Positions 1 to 7,054 of a stretch of 9,133 nt of DNA are shown one piece after another. The notes beneath the pieces are model-generated. The model saw only the letters and a list, made by a program, of their open reading frames with translations, did not search any database and was not told the origin of the DNA. Within the stretch, counting starts at the first letter, position 1. Every line of letters starts with the position of its first letter. The position numbers and the translations under genes are program-made. Where the stretch lies: contig PKQR01000091.1 in assembly GCA_017578085.1 (NCBI GenBank), positions 1-9,133 on the forward strand, in the 5' to 3' direction. The DNA is from Bacillota bacterium. Its GTDB lineage: Bacteria; Bacillota; Limnochordia; Limnochordales; ZCTH02-B6.

Positions 1-845
1 GCTTCGAGACAGAGAACGAGCAGCGCGGCGGCCGCGCCTGTGGCCCCGATTAGCCACAAAGGCATCTGGCTGTGGGGAACGTCCACCACCAGCCACGCCC
101 ACGTGACCGGAAAAGACCGCGGCCGGAAAACCAACTCCAGCGCTGCTGACAGGACGGTCGCGCCCGCCGCCGCAAGAATGCCACCGGTGAGGATCCTCAC
201 CCGCACCGCGGCCGAGCGCAGATCCCGGCGCCCGATCCACATCCCAAAGAGAAACGGCGCCGCCCAAACGGCCAGCGGGTAGGGTCCGGAGGCAACCAGG
301 TCCATCAGCATCTCAGACGGCGGATCGCTCCACCGGATAGGCCCTTGGTCGAAAAGATCCGGCGCGTGCATGCGACCGAGCAGGAACGCGACGGGCCCCG
401 CGGCGGCCGACACCCCGGCGAGGCCCAAGAGCGCCGCATCCGGAAAATCCAAAACCGCCGCGGCCAAGAGGAACAAGACCGCATACTCCTGCAAGATCAC
501 CAGCACGCGGTGGTCCAGGCTCTGCAGCCAAAGGCCCAGCGGGAAAAGCACCAACGCCCTCCAGATGAGGCGTCGGGCAACGTCCTCCCGGCTGCGCCCG
601 GAGCGGGCGAAAAGGGACACGCCAACGCCCGCCACCAGTACGAAAAGGACCGACGCGCGGCCATAAGGCAAGGCATACAGGGCCCCGGCGAGGCCCGGCG
701 CATCCACGGGGCCGAAGTGCACCATGAGCATCCCGATGATCGCCAGCGCCCGGGCGACATCGACGCCTAGGAGGCGCTGGCGGAAGCCCATCCCGCCGGG
801 CGCCGCCTCGCCTGGCCCGGTGGCGCTCGCCGTCCCGCGTCCCAC
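1..845 (-). CDS. Multipass membrane acyltransferase-like protein, DUF418/DUF1624 (HGSNAT-type), partial
   Basis: This reading frame stays open from 845 to the left window edge (281 codons seen, C-terminus missing). Residues 27-46, GVDVARALAIIGMLMVHFGP, are the hallmark first helix of DUF418/DUF1624 membrane proteins related to heparan-alpha-glucosaminide N-acetyltransferase, with the conserved Asp, Arg and His. Further hydrophobic helices follow, including one ending FLFGMWIGRR and one after HSQMP near the edge, a pattern typical of the family. Relatives are thought to move acyl groups across the membrane onto sugars or other small acceptors, but the substrate here is unknown. The GTG at 845 is preferred because AAAGGGG lies 7 nt upstream. 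The ATG at 791 (residue 19), with only a weak GGCGGG before it, is the alternative and would remove a Gly/Ala/Pro-rich leader. The gene lies 80 nt behind the siderophore-binding protein gene with a hairpin between them and no clear promoter of its own, so it may be expressed by read-through. The family call is fairly firm; the biochemical role is inference. Confidence 0.8.
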   Translation of the reverse strand, partial: MGRGTASATGPGEAAPGGMGFRQRLLGVDVARALAIIGMLMVHFGPVDAPGLAGALYALPYGRASVLFVLVAGVGVSLFARSGRSREDVARRLIWRALVLFPLGLWLQSLDHRVLVILQEYAVLFLLAAAVLDFPDAALLGLAGVSAAAGPVAFLLGRMHAPDLFDQGPIRWSDPPSEMLMDLVASGPYPLAVWAAPFLFGMWIGRRDLRSAAVRVRILTGGILAAAGATVLSAALELVFRPRSFPVTWAWLVVDVPHSQMPLWLIGATGAAAALLVLCLE

Positions 846-860
846 GCTCCCGCCCCTTTC

Positions 861-896
861 AAAACGCGGAGCGGGCAGGGTTTCCCCTGCCCGCTC
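861..896 (-). terminator. GNRA-capped hairpin, weak terminator after the siderophore ABC operon
   Basis: Two perfectly complementary 12-base arms (869-880 and 885-896, GAGCGGGCAGGG and its complement) enclose a loop that reads GAAA on the minus strand. After the stem come CGCG and then only four T residues (864-861). The stem is very stable, but the U tract is short and displaced by 4 nt. It may therefore terminate incompletely or protect the 3' end of the upstream message. It lies between the binding protein gene and the membrane acyltransferase gene. Confidence 0.7.
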
Positions 897-925
897 GAGT
901 CTTCGGCAGCCGGGGCAAAATGTCG

Positions 926-1852
926 TTACTCCAGCGCCGCCCGCACTTCCTCCACCATCTGGGCCACCGAGATGAGGCCGCCGCCCGACAGGTACCAGAC
1001 CGCGGGGTCCAGGTAAATGATGTTTCCGTTCTGGTATGCCCGGGTCATCTTGACCAGGTCGTTTTCAATGGTGGCCTTAGCCGACGACTGGCCGCCGATG
1101 GCCGCCGTACGATCGATGACGAACAGGTACTCCGGGTTCTTCTCCAGGATGTACTCAAAGGAAATGCTCTGGCCGTGGGTGGAGGCCACGATCCCCGCAT
1201 CCACCGGCGGAAAGCCGAAGTCGTCGTGGATCATGCCGTACCGGGAACCGGGGCCGTAAGCGCTCGCGCGCCCCTCGTTGACCAGGACGACCAGGGCCGG
1301 CCCGCCCTTCTCGGCGGCCAGGGCCTTCAGCTCGTCCACCGATTGCTTGATGGCGGCCAGCTCCGCCTCCGCCTGCTCCTCCTTGCCGAAGATGGCCGCA
1401 AGCAGGCGCACGTTCTCCTCGAAGGATTCCATGTAACGGGCAAAGTCCACACCCAGGTAGATGGTAGGCGCAATGGCCCGGAACTCATCGTACATGGCCT
1501 GCTGCCGGCCCGAGATGATGATCAGGTCCGGCCGCGCCGCGAACACCCGCTCAAAGGCGGGCTCCGTCAGGCTGCCCACGTTGGCGTAGGCGTCGCCCTG
1601 GTACTTCGCGAGGTGGGCCGGCAGCGCCTGCTTGGGCAGGCCCACCACCGGGACCCCCAGCTTGTCCAGGGTCTCGAGAGCCCCGAAGTCAAACACGACT
1701 ACCCGTTCCGGCCGCTTGGTCAGTACGATTTCCCCGAGCGCGTGCTTGATAACCATAGGCTGCGACCAATCGTGGCTGGCGGCCACGGCCGCCCCCGCCA
1801 TACCGAGCGCCAGCACCAGCGCCAGCGCAGTCAGCGCCAGCTTCTTGCTCAC
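926..1852 (-). CDS. yclQ: Iron-siderophore ABC transporter substrate-binding protein (YclQ/CeuE/FatB type)
   Basis: This 308-residue class III periplasmic-binding-type protein captures a ferric siderophore outside the membrane and hands it to the two FecCD permeases encoded upstream. A signal peptide is visible (residues 1-25, KK then a hydrophobic run, cleavage likely after AAVAA). There is no lipobox cysteine, unlike B. subtilis YclQ. From about residue 35 on it follows YclQ closely: RVVVFDFGALETLDKLG (50-66), VGLPKQALP, PDLIIISGRQ (108-117), APTIYLGVD, STHGQS (224-229), EYLFVIDR (241-248) and WYLSGGG (286-292). His226, Tyr287 and Arg116/204/248 match the iron-contacting His/Tyr and arginine pocket described for Campylobacter CeuE, which suggests a catecholate or bis-catecholate ligand. 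The start is a GTG with AGGAGG (1861-1866) 8 nt upstream. It is the last gene of the permease-permease-ATPase-binding protein operon, 64 nt after the ATPase gene. The family is secure; the exact siderophore is inferred. Confidence 0.95.
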   Translation of the reverse strand: MSKKLALTALALVLALGMAGAAVAASHDWSQPMVIKHALGEIVLTKRPERVVVFDFGALETLDKLGVPVVGLPKQALPAHLAKYQGDAYANVGSLTEPAFERVFAARPDLIIISGRQQAMYDEFRAIAPTIYLGVDFARYMESFEENVRLLAAIFGKEEQAEAELAAIKQSVDELKALAAEKGGPALVVLVNEGRASAYGPGSRYGMIHDDFGFPPVDAGIVASTHGQSISFEYILEKNPEYLFVIDRTAAIGGQSSAKATIENDLVKMTRAYQNGNIIYLDPAVWYLSGGGLISVAQMVEEVRAALE

Positions 1853-1916
1853 GTGTTTCGCCTCCTGTCCCTGTTTCCTGTCTTGCCCAGGCTTGCTCCG
1901 CCGGAAGCGCCGTTGC

Positions 1917-2738
1917 CTAACGGAGCCCCGGCACGACGACGTCCTGCGCCGCGCGCCCGTTGGCTAAGAGCTGCGCGGCTTCGGCAAAATAAACGCACAC
2001 CCGGCAAGAGTGAACCTCGCCGACGGCGACTTCGATATCGAACACGTCCTTGAGCGTGGCCGGCTCCATCACGTCCCGGGCCGGACCGTCGAACGCCACG
2101 CATCCCTCCTTCAAGGCCACCACCCGGTCGGAGTAATAGGCCGCGAGGTTGACGTCGTGCATGACGACCACCACGGACCGCCCTTCCTCCTCGACCAGGC
2201 GGCGCAAAAGCTTCATCACCTGGACGGTGTGCTTCATGTCCACGTTGTTGAGCGGCTCGTCCAGGAAGACGTAGTCGGTCTCCTGCGCGATGACCATGGC
2301 GATAAACGCCCGCTGCCGCTGGCCGCCGCTCAGCTGGTCCAGCAGCTTGTGCTGAATGTCCTCGAGCTCCATGGCAGCCAGGGCCCGCTCCACCGCCGCT
2401 TCGTCGGCCTTGGTGAGGCGCCCCTGGGAGTAGGGAAACCGGCCGAAGCTGACCAGTTCCCGCACGGTGAGCCGCAGCGGCACGTGGTTGAACTGGCGCA
2501 GGACGGAAATGCGCCGGGCCAGCTCCCGGCTGTCGTAGCGGGACAAGGGCCGCCCGTCCAGCCGCACCTCGCCGCTGTCCGCGGGCACGAGCCGGGTCAT
2601 GATGGACAAGAGCGTGCTCTTGCCGGCACCGTTGGGCCCGATGAAGGACGTCAGTTGCCCGGGCTGCACCGCCACCGACACCTGGTCCAGCACCGTCTTC
2701 GGGCCGTAGCGCTTGACAATCGCGTGCGCCTCTACCAT
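1917..2738 (-). CDS. yclP: Iron-siderophore ABC transporter ATP-binding protein (YclP/FecE type)
   Basis: This 273-residue ABC ATPase powers siderophore uptake from the cytoplasmic face. All nucleotide-binding elements are present: Walker A GPNGAGKST (34-42), Q-loop Gln82, signature LSGGQ (136-140), Walker B YVFLDEP (156-162) with catalytic Glu161, D-loop NNVD (164-167) and switch His194. Length and the segments around LRQFNHVPLRLTVRELVSFG and FPYSQGRLT are typical of the YclP/FecE iron-chelate subgroup. The ATG at 2738 lies inside the end of the upstream permease gene (7-nt overlap), with AAGGAG 8 nt before it, so translation is probably coupled. The downstream neighbour is the binding protein gene. 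The C-terminal ~50 residues carry two cysteines (CRVCVYF) and a tail ending VVVPGLR. Nothing suggests damage. Confidence 0.96.
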   Translation of the reverse strand: MVEAHAIVKRYGPKTVLDQVSVAVQPGQLTSFIGPNGAGKSTLLSIMTRLVPADSGEVRLDGRPLSRYDSRELARRISVLRQFNHVPLRLTVRELVSFGRFPYSQGRLTKADEAAVERALAAMELEDIQHKLLDQLSGGQRQRAFIAMVIAQETDYVFLDEPLNNVDMKHTVQVMKLLRRLVEEEGRSVVVVMHDVNLAAYYSDRVVALKEGCVAFDGPARDVMEPATLKDVFDIEVAVGEVHSCRVCVYFAEAAQLLANGRAAQDVVVPGLR

Positions 2739-3718
2739 GCCGATCGCTCCTTCAGCAAGAGGTACATGAACAACATGCCCCCGGCAAAGTTGATGAGCAC
2801 CGGCAGGGGCACCGAAAACACCAGCAGGTGCTCAAGGACGAGCTGCCCGCCCACCAGGGCGATGACGCCGCCGAGAGCCGACGCCGCCATCAACGGCCCC
2901 CGGCGATACGTGTCCAAAAGCTCGTAAGCCAGATTGGCGACGATCAGGCCAAGAAACGTGATGGGTCCCACCAAGGCCGTGGAGACGGCCACCAGCAGGA
3001 ACACCGCGATGAGCAGGCGGCGCACCGCCCGCGGGTAGTCGACCCCGAGGCTCACCGCGTGGTCGCGGCCCAAGGCTAGCACGTCCAAATACCGCAAAGC
3101 CGGCGCCGCCCACGCCAGGACGGCCAGGCTCATCAGCGCGGCCGGCCACAAAAGCCCCACGGTGACGCGGTTGAAGCTCGCGAACATACGGCTCTGGATG
3201 ATGAGAAACTCGTTGGGATCGATGAGCACCACGAGGAAAGACGCGAGGCTGTCAAACAGCGTACCGGCCACGACCCCGATGAGCAGCATCACGTAGATGT
3301 TGGTGCGCTTGCCGTCAAGGAACAGGCGGTGCAGCGCCACGGCGAACAAAGCCATCGCCGCGGTGCATAGCACGAAATTGGTGCGCAGGTTGCTGACCCA
3401 CGGGTGTGCCGAGCCGAGGACGTAGATGAGCGCGGACTGGATCAGGACGTACAGCCGGTCCAGCCCCATGACGCCTGGCGTCAGGATGCGGTTTGCGGTG
3501 ATCGACTGGAAGATCACGGTGGACACGCCGATGACGATGCCCGACAAGGCCATGGCGCCCACGCGCACCGCCCGCCGGGGGAGCACATAGCCCCACAGGC
3601 CGGCGGCGTTGATGACCATGAAGAGCGCAATCAGCACCGCCGCCGCGATGGCAAGCCCCACAATGGGCAGGACCACCGGTCGGCGGACGCTGGCCGGAAC
3701 CGCCGCCTCAGCCTGCAT
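2732..3718 (-). CDS. yclO: Iron-siderophore ABC transporter permease 2 (FecCD family, YclO type)
   Basis: This 328-residue, highly hydrophobic FecCD-family permease is one half of the transmembrane channel. Visible family marks are FQSITANRILTPGVMGLDRLY-like sequence at 70-90 (split here: FQSITANRIL then TPGVMGLDRLY), a cytoplasmic coupling region LGRDHAVSLGVDYPRAVR (216-233) that should contact the ATPase, and GPITFLGLIVANLA (251-264). About nine to ten hydrophobic helices can be counted. The ATG at 3718 has GGAGG 7 nt upstream and overlaps the end of the first permease gene by 11 nt. Its own TAG stop overlaps the ATPase start by 7 nt. These overlaps indicate equimolar, coupled production of the heterodimeric channel. 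Assignment to the YclO position rests on order and family resemblance; the FecCD call itself is firm. Confidence 0.94.
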   Translation of the reverse strand: MQAEAAVPASVRRPVVLPIVGLAIAAAVLIALFMVINAAGLWGYVLPRRAVRVGAMALSGIVIGVSTVIFQSITANRILTPGVMGLDRLYVLIQSALIYVLGSAHPWVSNLRTNFVLCTAAMALFAVALHRLFLDGKRTNIYVMLLIGVVAGTLFDSLASFLVVLIDPNEFLIIQSRMFASFNRVTVGLLWPAALMSLAVLAWAAPALRYLDVLALGRDHAVSLGVDYPRAVRRLLIAVFLLVAVSTALVGPITFLGLIVANLAYELLDTYRRGPLMAASALGGVIALVGGQLVLEHLLVFSVPLPVLINFAGGMLFMYLLLKERSAW

Positions 3719-4664
3719 AGGCCGTCCTCCTCACGATCAAGAACAGGAACATGACGCTCCCCAAAACGCCCAGGGTGACGTTGATGGGGATCTCGTACGG
3801 GAAGATGAGCCAGCGCCCCAGCAGGTCGCAGGCCAGCGTGACGACGGCGCCCAGGAGCACCGTCACCGGCAGGTGGCGCCGCAGGTTGTCGCCCCAGAGG
3901 ATGGAAACCAAGTTGGGCACGATCAGCCCCAGGAAGGGCAACGTCCCGACGGTCACCACCACGACGGCCGTGGTGGCCGCCACGATCCCAAGCCCCAGAT
4001 TGACCACGGCCCGGTAGCTCAAGCCCAGATTGGTGGCGACATCCTCCCCCATCCCGGCGATGGTGAACTGGTTGGCGTAGAGATAAGCCAGCACCAGGGC
4101 CGGGACGACCGCGTACAGGAGCTCATACCGGCCGCGCATCATGAGGGAGAAATCGCCCAGGAGCCATGAGGATACGTTTTGCACCAGGTCGTACTGGACA
4201 GCCACGTAGGTGGCGGCCGAGCCGATGATGCTGCCGTACATCATGCCCGCCAGCGGGATGAAGACAGGATCCCGGAGCTTAATCCGCTCGAGCATCCGCA
4301 TGAACGCCCACGTAGCGAGCCAAGCGAAGGAAAAGGCCACCAGCATCCGCACCAGCGGCGGGGCGGCGCCAAAGAAGAGCATGGAGACGAGGATGCCGAG
4401 CCGGGTGGCGTCCAGCGTGCCGGCTGTGGTCGGAGACACGAAGCGGTTTTGGGCCAGGCGCTGCATGATAAGCCCGCAGACGCTCATGCTCATGCCCGCC
4501 AGCAAGATGCTCATAAGGCGGGGAATCCGGCTCAGAACCAGCACCCGCACCTGGACATCGCTGAGTCCCTTCAGCACGTCCGCCGGGGTGAGCGGCGTGA
4601 CGCCGCTGAAGAGCGACGCCACTGCCAACACCACTGTTGCTGCCAACAACCATGCCTTGCCCAT
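3708..4664 (-). CDS. yclN: Iron-siderophore ABC transporter permease 1 (FecCD family, YclN type)
   Basis: This 318-residue integral membrane protein forms the other half of the siderophore channel. It resembles B. subtilis YclN over nearly its whole length. Examples are SRIPRLMSILLAGMSMSVCG (45-64), FVSPTTAGTLDATRLGIL (75-92), ERIKLRDPVFIPLAGMM (126-142), NVSSWLLGDFSL (163-174), the coupling region AGMGEDVATNLGLSYRAV (203-220), LPFLGLIVPNLVS (242-254) and LGRWLIFPYEI (282-292). The N-terminus is a membrane helix without a cleavable signal. It is the first gene of the operon. The ATG at 4664 has only a weak GGGGT site 5 nt upstream. A better AAAGGAG lies about 23 nt before it, too far to serve this ATG, and no in-frame start exists between the two. 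The leader of roughly 115 nt starts at a predicted iron-controlled promoter. Confidence 0.95.
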   Translation of the reverse strand: MGKAWLLAATVVLAVASLFSGVTPLTPADVLKGLSDVQVRVLVLSRIPRLMSILLAGMSMSVCGLIMQRLAQNRFVSPTTAGTLDATRLGILVSMLFFGAAPPLVRMLVAFSFAWLATWAFMRMLERIKLRDPVFIPLAGMMYGSIIGSAATYVAVQYDLVQNVSSWLLGDFSLMMRGRYELLYAVVPALVLAYLYANQFTIAGMGEDVATNLGLSYRAVVNLGLGIVAATTAVVVVTVGTLPFLGLIVPNLVSILWGDNLRRHLPVTVLLGAVVTLACDLLGRWLIFPYEIPINVTLGVLGSVMFLFLIVRRTAYAG

Positions 4665-4713
4665 GCCGCACCCCGGTTCCGCCCGGCTCCTTTGTGGATA
4701 GCCGCGCTGGTGT

Positions 4714-4725
4714 GATCAGATGATC
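4714..4725. repeat. Short perfect inverted repeat in the importer leader
   Basis: GATCA and TGATC flank a 2-nt centre (GA), inside the 5' leader between the predicted promoter and the first permease gene. It could be a second protein-binding site; the 2-nt loop is too tight for a good RNA hairpin. Its role is unknown. Confidence 0.4.
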
Positions 4726-4760
4726 CGTTGTCCCGTCTATAGTGTACTGATATTTCCTGT

Positions 4761-4776
4761 ATTAGGGTTACCTAAT
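4761..4776. promoter_or_regulatory. DtxR/IdeR-like metalloregulator operator
   Basis: ATTAGG (4761-4766) and CCTAAT (4771-4776) form a perfect inverted repeat separated by four bases (GTTA). TTAGG-N4-CCTAA has the spacing and half-site of the left part of the classical DtxR/IdeR box (TTAGGTTAGCCTAA...). It lies just downstream of a predicted -10 element and ahead of an iron-siderophore importer, exactly where an iron-loaded repressor would block transcription. I see no Fur-type GATAATGATAATCATTATC match here. The regulator itself is not in the window. Confidence 0.65.
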
Positions 4777-4785
4777 CCATGATAT

Positions 4786-4814
4786 AAGGTACTGCTACAG
4801 ACAGCCGCTGTCAA
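4786..4814 (-). promoter_or_regulatory. Sigma-A-type promoter for the siderophore importer operon
   Basis: On the minus strand a consensus -35 TTGACA (4814-4809) is followed by a 17-nt spacer and TACCTT (4791-4786) as a -10. The -10 matches the consensus at positions 1, 2 and 6 only. Transcription would start near 4779, so the inverted repeat at 4776-4761 covers the start point. A second AT-rich stretch (TACACT/TATAGA around 4746-4736) lacks a good -35 and is a weaker alternative. Confidence 0.55.
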
Positions 4815-4881
4815 GGAGGCTTGGGAGAAAATCCGTCACCTGGCAAGAAACGTGCACCGCTCCGGGAACAAGGCAGGCAAC

Positions 4882-4915
4882 AAAAAAGCGGCCTGGGGAG
4901 TTGTCCCCAGGCCGC
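4882..4915 (-). terminator. Rho-independent terminator of the TAXI-TRAP operon
   Basis: The perfect 12-bp stem (4915-4904 with 4899-4888, GCGGCCTGGGGA type) has a 4-nt loop and is followed on the minus strand by six T residues (4887-4882). It lies 66 nt after the stop of the TRAP permease gene and upstream of the importer promoter, so it insulates the two operons. Together with the promoter and operator it accounts for most of the gene-free stretch 4665-4981; the rest (4815-4880 and 4916-4981) shows nothing recognisable. Confidence 0.9.
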
Positions 4916-4981
4916 CGTGAAACCGTGCCGGTTATCGAGGGGTTAGCCCCCCCTACCCGGCGCCTGAACCCAACAGGCAGG

Positions 4982-7030
4982 TCAGTCTTGGGCGGAGAGC
5001 CCCGCAGGCTCCCCGGGCTGCCGGCGCAACCGGACCAGTTGCGACGCGACGCCGGCGGCCAGCAGCACCAGGCCCACCAGGTCCGTCGTCAGCCCCGGAT
5101 CGATCATCAGCACGCCGCCCACGAAAAAGAGCAACCGCTCAAAGATGTTCAGCGGCGCCCGGTAGAACCCACCCGCCGCCACCGCCACGCCGAACATGCC
5201 CAGAACGGCCGTAATGGCCATCTGGATGATCAGGCCCGGCGTCGCGCCGATGAGCAGCATGGCGGGGTTGTAGGCAAAGATGTAGGGGATCAGGAACGCG
5301 GCGATGGCAAGGCGGCTCGCCAGCACCCCCGTCTTGAGCGGGTTGCTTCCGGCGATGGCGGAGCCCGCATAGGCCGCCAGAGCCACAGGCGGCGTGATGT
5401 CGGCCACGATGCCGAAGTAGAACACAAACATGTGGGCCACGAGGATGGGCACGCCCAGCTGCAGCAAAGCCGGTGCGGCGATGGTCGACGTGATCACGTA
5501 GTTTGCCGTCGTGGGCGACCCCATCCCAAGGACCAGAGACGCCAGCATCGTGAAGAGCAACGTGAGCAGCAGCTTGCCCTGGGCCAAGGCCACCAGCCCG
5601 CTGGCCAGCTTCAGGCCAAGGCCCGTGAGGGTGATCACGCCGATGATGATCCCCGCCGCCGCCGTCGCCATCACGATCCCGAGGGCCGACCGGGCGCCGG
5701 TCTCCAGGGCCTCGATGATATCCCTCGCGCTCATGCGGGTGGACGGGTGGATCATGGCCGCCGCGACGGCCAACAGGATCCCGTAGAAGGCCGCCTTCAT
5801 GGGCGTGCTGCCTTCCGTCAGCAGGTAGATGATGCCCACGAGCGGCAGGAACAGGTGGCCGCGCGACTTAAGGACCGACCAGACGCTGGGCAACTGGCTG
5901 CGTGAAATGCCCTTGAGCCCCAGGCGCTTGGCCTCATAGTGGACAGCGATGAAGATGCCGGTAAAGTACAGGATGGCCGGTATCACCGCCGCCTTGGCGA
6001 TCTCGATGTACGGGATCCCGGTGAATTCCGCCATCAAGAACGCCGCGGCGCCCATGATGGGCGGCATTATCTGGCCGCCCGTGGACGCAGCGGCTTCCAC
6101 GGCAGCGGCGAACTCGGGCCTGTATCCGAGGCGCTTCATCATAGGGATGGTGAAGCTGCCCGAGCCCACCGTGTTGGCCACCGAGCTGCCCGAAATGGTG
6201 CCCTCCAGGGCGCTGGTGATGACCGCCACCTTGGCCGGGCCGCCCGACGCCCAGCCGGCCACCGCGTTGGCCAGGTCAATGAAAAACCGGCCGATGCCGC
6301 TCTTCTCCAGGAACGCCCCGAAGAGAATGAACAGGAAGATGAAGGTCGCCGACACCCCGAGGGGGATGCCGAAGATGCCTTCGGTCGTGTAGTACATATG
6401 GTTGGCAATCTGCCGGAGAGTGTAGCCGCGGTGGGCCAGGAACCCGGGCAGGTAGGGACCGACGTACGCATAGACCAGGAAGAGGGCGGCGATGACGACG
6501 ATGGGGATCCCCACGACGCGCCTGGTCCCTTCCAGGACCAGTAGGACGGCCAAGACGGCCACGACGATGTCCAATGTGGTCGGCAGGCCCGCCCGCCGCA
6601 CGATGTCCTCGTAGAAGACCACTAGGTACAGGGGCACCGCGGCGCCCAAGAGACCGAGGACTACGTCGTACCAGGGCAGCGACTTGCGGTCACCGCGGCT
6701 TCTGGCCGGATAAAGCCAGAACACCAAGCTCATGCCGAAAGCCAGATGGATGGCCCGCTGTATCCGGGCGTCGAGCACGCCGAACGCAGCTGTATAGAGT
6801 TGGAACGCGGAAAACGCGATCAAGACCAGGGCGACAAGCCGCCCCGTGATGCCCGTCAAGCGCCGGAAGGCCGACTCCCGGTCGTACTGGGCCAATACTT
6901 CATCCAGGTCAAAGTTCTGATCCTGCGCGTCCGACGGCGGCAACGTGCCGTCTCCACCGTTGCCCCGGCCAGCCGGCTTCTCCGGCATAGGGTCGCCGGT
7001 TCCTGCCGTGGGCGGTTTGCGAGTGGTCAA
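4982..7030 (-). CDS. TRAP transporter fused permease, TAXI family (DctQ-DctM fusion)
   Basis: This 682-residue membrane protein carries the small (DctQ-like, about residues 60-190) and large (DctM-like, about 210-650) permease subunits in one chain, as in TRAP systems with TAXI receptors. Known members import organic anions by secondary transport coupled to an ion gradient. Family motifs are clear: GGPAKVAVITSALEGTISG (263-281) then SSVANTVGSGSFTIPMMKR, ASTGGQIMPPIMGAAAFLMAE (315-335), LGMGSPTTANYVI (501-513) and ADITPPVALAAYAGSAIAGS (543-562). The N-terminus is a 55-residue hydrophilic Gly/Pro/Asp-rich tail. The start is TTG at 7030, chosen because a full AGGAGG lies 8 nt upstream; the internal ATG at residue 15 lacks such a site. 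It follows the DUF1850 gene by 24 nt and ends the operon. The substrate cannot be read from sequence. Confidence 0.95.
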   Translation of the reverse strand: MTTRKPPTAGTGDPMPEKPAGRGNGGDGTLPPSDAQDQNFDLDEVLAQYDRESAFRRLTGITGRLVALVLIAFSAFQLYTAAFGVLDARIQRAIHLAFGMSLVFWLYPARSRGDRKSLPWYDVVLGLLGAAVPLYLVVFYEDIVRRAGLPTTLDIVVAVLAVLLVLEGTRRVVGIPIVVIAALFLVYAYVGPYLPGFLAHRGYTLRQIANHMYYTTEGIFGIPLGVSATFIFLFILFGAFLEKSGIGRFFIDLANAVAGWASGGPAKVAVITSALEGTISGSSVANTVGSGSFTIPMMKRLGYRPEFAAAVEAAASTGGQIMPPIMGAAAFLMAEFTGIPYIEIAKAAVIPAILYFTGIFIAVHYEAKRLGLKGISRSQLPSVWSVLKSRGHLFLPLVGIIYLLTEGSTPMKAAFYGILLAVAAAMIHPSTRMSARDIIEALETGARSALGIVMATAAAGIIIGVITLTGLGLKLASGLVALAQGKLLLTLLFTMLASLVLGMGSPTTANYVITSTIAAPALLQLGVPILVAHMFVFYFGIVADITPPVALAAYAGSAIAGSNPLKTGVLASRLAIAAFLIPYIFAYNPAMLLIGATPGLIIQMAITAVLGMFGVAVAAGGFYRAPLNIFERLLFFVGGVLMIDPGLTTDLVGLVLLAAGVASQLVRLRRQPGEPAGLSAQD

Positions 7031-7054
7031 CGGCGGCGCCTCCTTTTGTCGTCC

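Noticed and set aside
345..770. Plus-strand and other minus-strand frames in the first 770 bases
   Set aside because: The minus-strand frame running off the left edge encodes a hydrophobic protein with a recognisable GVDVARALAIIGM-type motif; the other frames are shadows of it.
920..2053. Long plus-strand open frame antisense to the siderophore-binding protein and ATPase genes
   Set aside because: Its composition (His, Arg, Gln, Gly-rich without domains) is that of an antisense frame in GC-rich DNA; the minus-strand genes carry full family motifs.
4741..4800. Possible Fur box in the importer promoter
   Set aside because: No stretch approaches the GATAAT-type Fur consensus; the clear symmetry is TTAGG-N4-CCTAA.
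4901..5905. Plus-strand open frame of 334 codons over the TRAP permease gene
   Set aside because: Arg/His/Gln-rich shadow frame of a clearly coding minus-strand gene; no recognisable domain.
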